Positions 7,695 through 12,261 of a stretch of DNA of 12,261 nucleotides are shown here, one piece after another. The position numbers and the translations under genes are program-made. The stretch is taken from assembly GCA_910583925.1 (NCBI GenBank), contig CAJTZJ010000022.1, positions 1 through 12,261 of the forward strand, in the 5' to 3' direction. The first letter of the stretch is position 1. Each line of letters begins with the position of its first letter. The notes beneath the pieces were generated by a model, which was given only the letters and a program-made list of their open reading frames with translations, ran no database searches and had not been told where the DNA came from. The stretch is from an uncultured Eubacterium sp. (GTDB taxonomy: Bacteria; Bacillota; Clostridia; Oscillospirales; Acutalibacteraceae).

Positions 7695-8702
7695 ATGGAA
7701 GAAAATAAAATTGAAAGAAAGAAAAGAAGCCTCTCGTTAATTCAGCCAACCTCTGTTCCTACTCTTGGAAATTATCTTGGCGCAATGAAGGGCTGGCCTG
7801 CTTTTCAGGAAGAATATGATACGATATACGGCGTTGCGGATTTGCATTCCATAACCGTTCGCCAGGAGCCTAAGAAGCTAAGACAGCAAACAATGGAGCT
7901 TTATGCAATGCTGATGGCAGTCGGTCTTGATCCCGAAAAGGGAATCCTGTTTGTTCAGTCCCATGTGGCTGCTCATTCTCAGCTGGCATGGCTTCTGAAT
8001 TGTTATACGCAGTTCGGCGAGCTCAGCAGAATGACGCAGTTTAAGGATAAATCAGCACAGCACAGTGACAATGTCAATGCAGGCTTGTTTACTTATCCCT
8101 GTCTTATGGCTGCCGATATTCTTCTTTATCAGGCAGATGTTGTGCCTGTTGGTGCGGATCAGAAGCAGCATGTGGAAATCTGCCGTGATATTGCAAATCG
8201 TTTCAATGGTGTTTATGGTAATGTATTTACAGTGCCTGAGCCTGTTATTCAAAAGAACGGTGCAAGAGTTATGAGTCTTGCCGATCCTACAAGGAAAATG
8301 AGCAAATCAGACCCTAACCCTAAGGGAACGGTTTATTTAACCGATGAACCGAATGTTATAATGAAAAAGTTTAAATCTGCTGTAACAGACAGCGAAATGA
8401 GCGTTCGCTATGCAGAGGGTAAGGACGGAATTAATAATCTTATGACAATTTATTCCGCTGTTACAGGTGATAGCTTTGAAAAAATCGAAGCTGATTTTTC
8501 AGGTAAGGGCTACGGCGATTTTAAGTCAGCAGTGGGAGAAGCTGTTGTTGAGGAATTAAGACCTGTTCAGGAGAAATTCAAACAGCTTATGAATGATAAA
8601 TCTTATCTCGCCGAATGCCAAAGAAACGGAGCTGATTTTGCTTCCCGTATTGCAGGCAGAACGCTGAATAAGGCAATGAAGAAAATCGGATTTCTGTTAT
8701 AA
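7695..8702 (+). CDS. trpS: Tryptophanyl-tRNA synthetase
   Basis: Class I aminoacyl-tRNA synthetase charging tRNA-Trp in the cytoplasm. The 335-residue length is typical. Diagnostic motifs: IQPTS...PTLGNYLGA at residues 16-30 (the HIGH-equivalent), GADQKQHVE in the tryptophan/adenylate pocket, and KMSKSDPN beginning at K201. The reading frame also offers GTG 7686 (4-base overlap with the aminotransferase stop) and ATG 7692; ATG 7695 is preferred because AAGGTGA at 7683-7689 then lies 5 bases upstream. The gene is directly behind the aminotransferase and ends just before a strong terminator, so it is probably the last gene of the operon. There is no room for a T-box leader immediately upstream, unusual for Firmicute trpS genes if the operon is its only promoter. 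Confidence 0.96.
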   Translation: MEENKIERKKRSLSLIQPTSVPTLGNYLGAMKGWPAFQEEYDTIYGVADLHSITVRQEPKKLRQQTMELYAMLMAVGLDPEKGILFVQSHVAAHSQLAWLLNCYTQFGELSRMTQFKDKSAQHSDNVNAGLFTYPCLMAADILLYQADVVPVGADQKQHVEICRDIANRFNGVYGNVFTVPEPVIQKNGARVMSLADPTRKMSKSDPNPKGTVYLTDEPNVIMKKFKSAVTDSEMSVRYAEGKDGINNLMTIYSAVTGDSFEKIEADFSGKGYGDFKSAVGEAVVEELRPVQEKFKQLMNDKSYLAECQRNGADFASRIAGRTLNKAMKKIGFLL

Positions 8703-8708
8703 TAAGTT

Positions 8709-8745
8709 GAGAGGAGCAGTCGAAAGACTGCTCCTCTTCCTTTAA
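8709..8745 (+). terminator. Rho-independent terminator after trpS
   Basis: A perfect stem AGAGGAGCAGTC (8710-8721) with GAAA loop (8722-8725) and GACTGCTCCTCT (8726-8737), followed by the T-rich run TCCTTTAATT. It begins 8 bases after the trpS stop and lies between two convergent genes, so the same stem may also stop transcription of the minus-strand regulator, although its T-tract on that strand is weaker. Confidence 0.88.
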
Positions 8746-8948
8746 TTGCTTTCAAGCCCTAAAATATAATCTGCTGAAACCTTGTAGTATTTGCAAAGAG
8801 CAATTATATGTCTTACGGGAATTTCATTTTCTCCTTTTTCATATCTTGAATAAACCTGCTGAGTTGTGCCAAGATAATCGGCAATCTGCTTTTGTGTTAA
8901 ATCGTTATCTTCCCTTAAATCTTTGATGATTTCAATATAGGTTTTCAT
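8742..8948 (-). CDS. XRE-family helix-turn-helix transcriptional regulator
   Basis: A 68-residue protein that is almost entirely a Cro/C1-type DNA-binding domain. Helix-turn-helix spans residues 17-38 (LTQKQIADYLGTTQQVYSRYE), followed by KGENEIPVRHIIALCKYYKVSADYILGL, the standard C-terminal part of the domain; no separate sensor or peptidase domain is present. The start is ATG at 8948-8946, with TGGAGG (8960-8955) six bases upstream; a TTG seven codons earlier is rejected because that extension would contain the ribosome site. It diverges from the 153-residue gene across a region with a perfect 18-bp inverted repeat, so it is probably an autorepressor that also controls that gene. With no ligand domain, relief of repression would need a partner protein, competition, or change in its own level; this is inference. 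Confidence 0.93.
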   Translation of the reverse strand: MKTYIEIIKDLREDNDLTQKQIADYLGTTQQVYSRYEKGENEIPVRHIIALCKYYKVSADYILGLESN

Positions 8949-8967
8949 ACAATTCCTCCATATTATC

Positions 8968-8995
8968 AATATAAAGAAATTTTACAATACACCAA
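8968..8995 (-). promoter_or_regulatory. Candidate promoter for the XRE regulator gene
   Basis: On the minus strand TTGGTG (8995-8990) is followed after 16 bases by TATATT (8973-8968), 20 bases before the regulator start codon. The -35 lies inside the left arm of the inverted repeat, so a protein bound there would block RNA polymerase. Other spacings in this AT-rich stretch are possible (for instance GATAAT at 8967-8962). Confidence 0.35.
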
Positions 8996-9030
8996 ATATA
9001 GTGTATTGACTTTACACTATATTTGGTGTA
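8988..9030. promoter_or_regulatory. Two-site operator: perfect 18-bp inverted repeat
   Basis: Left arm TACACCAAATATAGTGTA (8988-9005) and right arm TACACTATATTTGGTGTA (9013-9030) are exact reverse complements, separated by the 7 bases TTGACTT. Each arm is also its own dyad, TACAC-N8-GTGTA. The centres of the two arms are 25 bases apart. The layout suggests two repressor dimers bound side by side on the divergent promoter region. The adjacent XRE protein is the obvious candidate to bind; that assignment is inference from position. Confidence 0.88.
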
Positions 9031-9040
9031 AACTGATAAT
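9011..9040 (+). promoter_or_regulatory. Candidate promoter for the 153-residue gene and downstream surface protein
   Basis: TTTACA (9011-9016) and GATAAT (9035-9040) with an 18-base spacer, 32 bases before the start codon. The right operator arm (9013-9030) covers the -35 and most of the spacer, so binding there would shut the promoter. TTGACT at 9006-9011 is a better -35 match but has no good -10 at normal distance. Confidence 0.5.
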
Positions 9041-9072
9041 TGTATTTTATTATTTGTTTTAGGAGGTATTTT

Positions 9073-9534
9073 ATGGACAGTGTTTATATTATTAATTTAA
9101 AAGACAATAGAGAAAATCACGATAAAAATGATGATATAAAGTTTGAAACCTGTATGAGAAATCATATCATTTCAATCGGTTGGGGCAGTGAAGAATATAG
9201 GGATAATCCAAGCTTCAAGGCAGCAATAAATAATTTGAACAGAATGAAAAAAGGCGACCTTGTTTGGACAAAAAATCCTAAAAATAAGAATGATATCCGC
9301 CTTTTGAAAATTGCCGACGATGTGGTTTGTGATAGTTTGGAAGCAGAAACGCATTGTCTGATTGATGATATTGTTGTAGCAAGAAGAATTGAAGAAAAAA
9401 TAATTTGTTTTCCGCCTGAAAAACTTCCAAAAGAAATAGAAAAAAAGGATATTGTTGCAAGGCATACTGTTGAAAGAGTGCATAGAAAATTTTTTATTGA
9501 TGCAACATTAAACTATGTAAAGGAGAATGCGTAA
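9073..9534 (+). CDS. Small cytoplasmic protein of unknown function, possible PUA/EVE-like fold
   Basis: A 153-residue, highly charged protein with no signal peptide or membrane segment. I do not firmly recognise it. Visible pattern: C-x6-ISIGWG around residues 28-37, then KKGDLVWTK near residue 58, a basic RLLKIAD strand, IDDIVVARRIE, a conserved-looking CFPPEKLP, and a C-terminal helix VARHTVERVHRKFFIDATL. The order 'IGWG ... KKGDLVWT ... DIV..R ... FP..LP ... helix' is reminiscent of small beta-barrel PUA/EVE-like domains found alone or at the N-terminus of modification-dependent restriction proteins; this is tentative and rests on recall, not a search. ATG 9073 has a perfect AGGAGG (9061-9066), spacing 6; an upstream in-frame start at 9040 would place the ribosome site inside the gene. 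It is controlled from the XRE operator and its stop codon overlaps the next start (TAATG), pointing to coupled expression. Confidence 0.85.
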   Translation: MDSVYIINLKDNRENHDKNDDIKFETCMRNHIISIGWGSEEYRDNPSFKAAINNLNRMKKGDLVWTKNPKNKNDIRLLKIADDVVCDSLEAETHCLIDDIVVARRIEEKIICFPPEKLPKEIEKKDIVARHTVERVHRKFFIDATLNYVKENA

Positions 9535-12261
9535 TGAAAAAGGCTTTGTCGGCAATTTTGTCAATTGTAATGCTGTTCAGCTTAGCAGTAGGAATAGATT
9601 TCTCCGCTTATGCAGAAACAAGCGGAGATTATGAATATGAAATTCTTGATGACGGCACGGTTGAAATAAATAAATATAATGGAACTGCTTCAAGTGTATC
9701 TGTTCCAAGTACGGTTGATGGTAAAAAAGTAACAAAAATTGGTAGTTGGGCATTTTCTGATTGCAATAGTCTGACAAGTGTTACAATACCAAATGGTGTA
9801 ACAAGCATTGAAGAGAGTGCGTTTTCAAATTGTACCAGTCTTACCGGTATAACCATACCGAATAGTGTAACACGCATCGGTGGTTGGGTATTTTATCATT
9901 GCACAAGCCTAAAAAATATAACTATACCTGATAGTGTAATAAGTATTGGAGATGTTGCATTTTACGATACGGCTATTTACTACAATAATTGGGTTAATGA
10001 TGTATTATACATAGGAAATCATATAATAGAGGTGCGTGTATCTGAAGATTTTTATATTGATAAAAATATAGTAACAATTGCTGATGGGGCATTCGATGGC
10101 ACCGGTGTAACAAATATTAATGTTGATATAAATAATAAAAACTATTCATCAAAAAACGGGGTACTTTATAATAAGAATAAAACAGAGCTGATTAGATATC
10201 CTGCCGGAAAAGCAGATACTTCATTTACAATTCCAAATACAGTAAATATTATCAAGGAGGGTGCATTTGGAAGCTGTGGCTATTTAAAAAGTGTAACAAT
10301 ACCAGATAGTGTAACTGATATTGGCAGATATGCTTTTTTTTATTGTACGGATTTATCGAAAATATCAATGTCCAAAAATATCAAAAATATTTATTCCGAT
10401 TCGTTTGAAGGAACAGAATATTATGATAACAAAAGCAATTGGTCTGATGGTGTATTATATATAGGCAATTGTCTTATTAAAGCAGATGAAGAGTCAGTAT
10501 CAGGTAAATATTCAATAAAAGCAGGAACAACTGCAATTGCCGGTTCTGCATTTAGTTATTGCAGAGATATAACCGGTATATCCGTACCGAACAGTGTAAC
10601 AAGTATAGGTATGTATGCGTTTAATGCTTGTTCAGGCTTAACAGATATAACTCTTTCAAATAAGATATCAATCATTAAAAGCGGCACTTTTTGCGGATGT
10701 ACAAGCTTAACAAACATAACAATTCCAAATAGTGTAACCGATATTGAAGATTGGGCTTTTCAGGAGTGTGTCAGCTTAACAAGTATTACCATTCCTTCCA
10801 GTGTAATCAAAATAGGCGAAAATACATTTTTTATTCCATATGGGGAAGAGTTAGTTTTTATTGTTGATGAGGGTTCTTATGCTGAACAATATGCATACGA
10901 TAATTACTATGAATATAAATATGATATCAACGGCGAAATAATTCAGTATCCGGGCTATCTTGATTATGTGAACACCTGTGGAAAATTAAAAGATATTCTT
11001 CCGGATTCAGTATCTGTTAATTATAATGAATTAGATGCAGAAGACAAGATGTATGAAATAGAACAATCCATCGCAAACAGCTTAAAAAGTATTTATACTA
11101 ATATAGATACGCAGCGATACAGCGTACAAGTAAGTTATAACCCCTTTCCTTATGAATATTTTCGCAAGGCATCCGTTTATTTGAAAGATAGCTTAAATCC
11201 GAATTCATGGGATTGGGCTGAAATCAAAATAGTTGATGTGAAATTTAAAAATTCAGATAAATATAATAAAACCGATGAACAATGTATCAAAAATTTTAAG
11301 GCTCCGAATATAAAGTATGTTGAGATGGATTTAGATTATTTGAATTCAGCAGATGTTTGGAAAGAGTTTCGTGAAGCAACAATCAAAGCTTATGAAAAGT
11401 CTGTTAATGATGCGTCAATAACTGTTTTGCCGATTTCAAGAGCCGGCGGTGGTGATCCGGGCTTAAATATAGGTGAAGGCGAAGGTTCATACATTTCTGT
11501 TTATAAAAACGGCATTTGCTATGATATCAGGAGGGTGGAAAACAGAGAAGCGGTTCCCGTTATCAATGTGCCGGTTTCCGTTTCCGATAAGGATACCTAT
11601 AATTATGTTATCCAAAAGATAAAGGAAACCTATCCGGATGCAGATTTCTCCAAAAAGGCGATCGGCATTGAAAAAGGATTTTCTGATTATTCGTATGAGA
11701 ATGGTAAGGAGCATATAACTAAGGTTGAGTACCCGAATGGATATACCTATTTGTTCGATTACAATGGAACTGAGCTTAGAAGCAATATTGTTATAAAAAA
11801 GGATTGTAAGCATATATGGGATGCAGGCAAGATAACGAAACAGCCGACCTCTACAGCAACGGGCATTAAAACCTATACCTGCACAAAGTGTAAGGCAACA
11901 AAAACGGAAACGCTTCCCGTTACAAGATTGCAGACTCCAACCGCAAAAGCCGTGGTAAACGCAAACGGTGGGTTCACGATTTCGTGGAACAAGATTGCCG
12001 GAGCAGATAAGTATGATGTGTACTATGATAATGGAACAGGGTATAAGCTTCTGCGAACGGTAACAGGTACTTCTACAACAACAGGTACCGCACCATATGG
12101 AAAGAAATATTCATATAAGGTAAGAGCAGTAAACAGCAAGAACAGTGCCGTAACCTCTGCATTCAGTGCCGCAGTTACTGCAATAAACAATAAAAAGCTT
12201 CAAACCCCAACGCTGAAAGCAACCGTAAATGCAAATGGTAGCTTCAAACTTTCATGGAACA
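9534..12261 (+). CDS. Secreted BspA-type leucine-rich-repeat protein with fibronectin-III-like repeats (3' end beyond window)
   Basis: At least 909 residues, open to the right edge with no in-frame stop. Signal peptide: MKK, hydrophobic core to residue 21, AYA cleavage site before E28. Residues about 56-443 hold LRR_5/BspA-like repeats of about 23 residues (consensus SLTxITIPNSVTSIGxxAF), interrupted by inserts ending in GVLYIGN or NGVLYN. Residues about 463-756 do not match a family I know. Residues 758-786 carry CxH and CxxC (C758, H760, C783, C786), a short metal-binding-like module common in clostridial surface proteins. Fibronectin-III-like units start at residues 799 and 889, the second cut by the edge. 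Such proteins are secreted or wall-attached and often bind host or dietary polymers; the attachment signal would lie beyond the window. ATG 9534 has AAAGGAG at 9519-9525 and overlaps the preceding stop by one base. Confidence 0.93.
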   Translation, partial: MKKALSAILSIVMLFSLAVGIDFSAYAETSGDYEYEILDDGTVEINKYNGTASSVSVPSTVDGKKVTKIGSWAFSDCNSLTSVTIPNGVTSIEESAFSNCTSLTGITIPNSVTRIGGWVFYHCTSLKNITIPDSVISIGDVAFYDTAIYYNNWVNDVLYIGNHIIEVRVSEDFYIDKNIVTIADGAFDGTGVTNINVDINNKNYSSKNGVLYNKNKTELIRYPAGKADTSFTIPNTVNIIKEGAFGSCGYLKSVTIPDSVTDIGRYAFFYCTDLSKISMSKNIKNIYSDSFEGTEYYDNKSNWSDGVLYIGNCLIKADEESVSGKYSIKAGTTAIAGSAFSYCRDITGISVPNSVTSIGMYAFNACSGLTDITLSNKISIIKSGTFCGCTSLTNITIPNSVTDIEDWAFQECVSLTSITIPSSVIKIGENTFFIPYGEELVFIVDEGSYAEQYAYDNYYEYKYDINGEIIQYPGYLDYVNTCGKLKDILPDSVSVNYNELDAEDKMYEIEQSIANSLKSIYTNIDTQRYSVQVSYNPFPYEYFRKASVYLKDSLNPNSWDWAEIKIVDVKFKNSDKYNKTDEQCIKNFKAPNIKYVEMDLDYLNSADVWKEFREATIKAYEKSVNDASITVLPISRAGGGDPGLNIGEGEGSYISVYKNGICYDIRRVENREAVPVINVPVSVSDKDTYNYVIQKIKETYPDADFSKKAIGIEKGFSDYSYENGKEHITKVEYPNGYTYLFDYNGTELRSNIVIKKDCKHIWDAGKITKQPTSTATGIKTYTCTKCKATKTETLPVTRLQTPTAKAVVNANGGFTISWNKIAGADKYDVYYDNGTGYKLLRTVTGTSTTTGTAPYGKKYSYKVRAVNSKNSAVTSAFSAAVTAINNKKLQTPTLKATVNANGSFKLSWN
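9700..10865 (+). repeat. Leucine-rich-repeat (LRR_5/BspA-like) array
   Basis: Degenerate coding repeats of about 69 bases, marked by recurring AATAGTGTAAC/GATAGTGTAA/AACAGTGTAAC cores (for example near 9861, 9930, 10305, 10590, 10729), each encoding P-[ND]-S-V and followed by an I-[GE]-x-x-[AV]-F motif. Copies diverge too much to be recent duplications and there is no spacer structure, so this is protein-level repetition. Confidence 0.85.
11928..12261 (+). repeat. Tandem fibronectin-III-like coding repeat, 270-bp period
   Basis: Segment 11928-11991 (LQTPTAKAVVNANG...SWN) recurs at 12198-12261 (LQTPTLKATVNANG...SWN), exactly 270 bases or 90 codons later. Conserved NANG and SWN residues mark the start of a beta-sandwich unit, and YxVRAVNSK near the end of the first copy fits the G-strand region of a fibronectin-III fold. 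The second copy is truncated by the window edge, so more copies may follow. Confidence 0.8.

Noticed and set aside
8742..9534. Classical type II toxin-antitoxin pair
   Set aside because: The genes are divergent, not co-transcribed, and the 153-residue protein shows no known toxin motif.
9577..9877. Minus-strand open frames over the start of the LRR gene
   Set aside because: They arise from the repetitive LRR coding sequence read backwards; the plus-strand frame has a signal peptide and continuous repeats.
9700..10865. CRISPR-like or satellite repeat array
   Set aside because: Repeats are degenerate, of coding period 69, and have no unique spacers; they are explained by leucine-rich repeats.

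Overview
The window looks like chromosome of a low-GC, Gram-positive Firmicute, most likely a gut-type Clostridium relative (Ruminococcaceae/Oscillospiraceae-like). The evidence is AT-rich DNA, strong AAGGAG/GGAGG ribosome binding sites, CDP-glycerol-dependent cell-wall polymer genes, and a secreted BspA-type leucine-rich-repeat protein followed by fibronectin-III-like repeats. This placement is inferred from gene style; no taxonomic search was possible.

Region 1 (1-204) is a leader with two hairpins near the left edge that resemble the ends of an IS200/IS605-type or REP-like element, followed by a plausible sigma-A promoter for glyA.

Region 2 (205-8738) is six closely spaced plus-strand genes with no convincing internal terminator: glyA (serine hydroxymethyltransferase), a single-domain CDP-glycerol glycerophosphotransferase-like protein, tagD-like glycerol-3-phosphate cytidylyltransferase, a 1119-residue protein with two glycerophosphotransferase modules, a class I/II PLP aminotransferase, and trpS. 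It closes with a strong GAAA-tetraloop terminator. The three central genes form a coherent module: the TagD-like enzyme makes CDP-glycerol, and the two transferases would use it to build a glycerol-phosphate polymer (teichoic-acid-like) or to modify another surface glycan. Their placement between amino-acid metabolism genes and trpS looks like operon assembly rather than one pathway.

Region 3 (8742-12261) is an accessory-looking cassette. A 68-residue XRE-type repressor on the minus strand diverges from a 153-residue cytoplasmic protein with possible PUA/EVE-like features. The intergenic region holds a perfect 18-bp inverted repeat, and each arm is itself a TACAC-N8-GTGTA dyad, so it looks like a two-site operator controlling both promoters. 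The 153-residue gene overlaps by one base (TAATG) the start of a large secreted protein that runs off the right edge. That protein has a signal peptide, BspA-like leucine-rich repeats, a domain I do not recognise, a Cys/His motif, and at least two fibronectin-III-like units. Coupling an XRE-regulated cytoplasmic protein to a secreted repeat protein is the least expected arrangement here and the best candidate for something undescribed.
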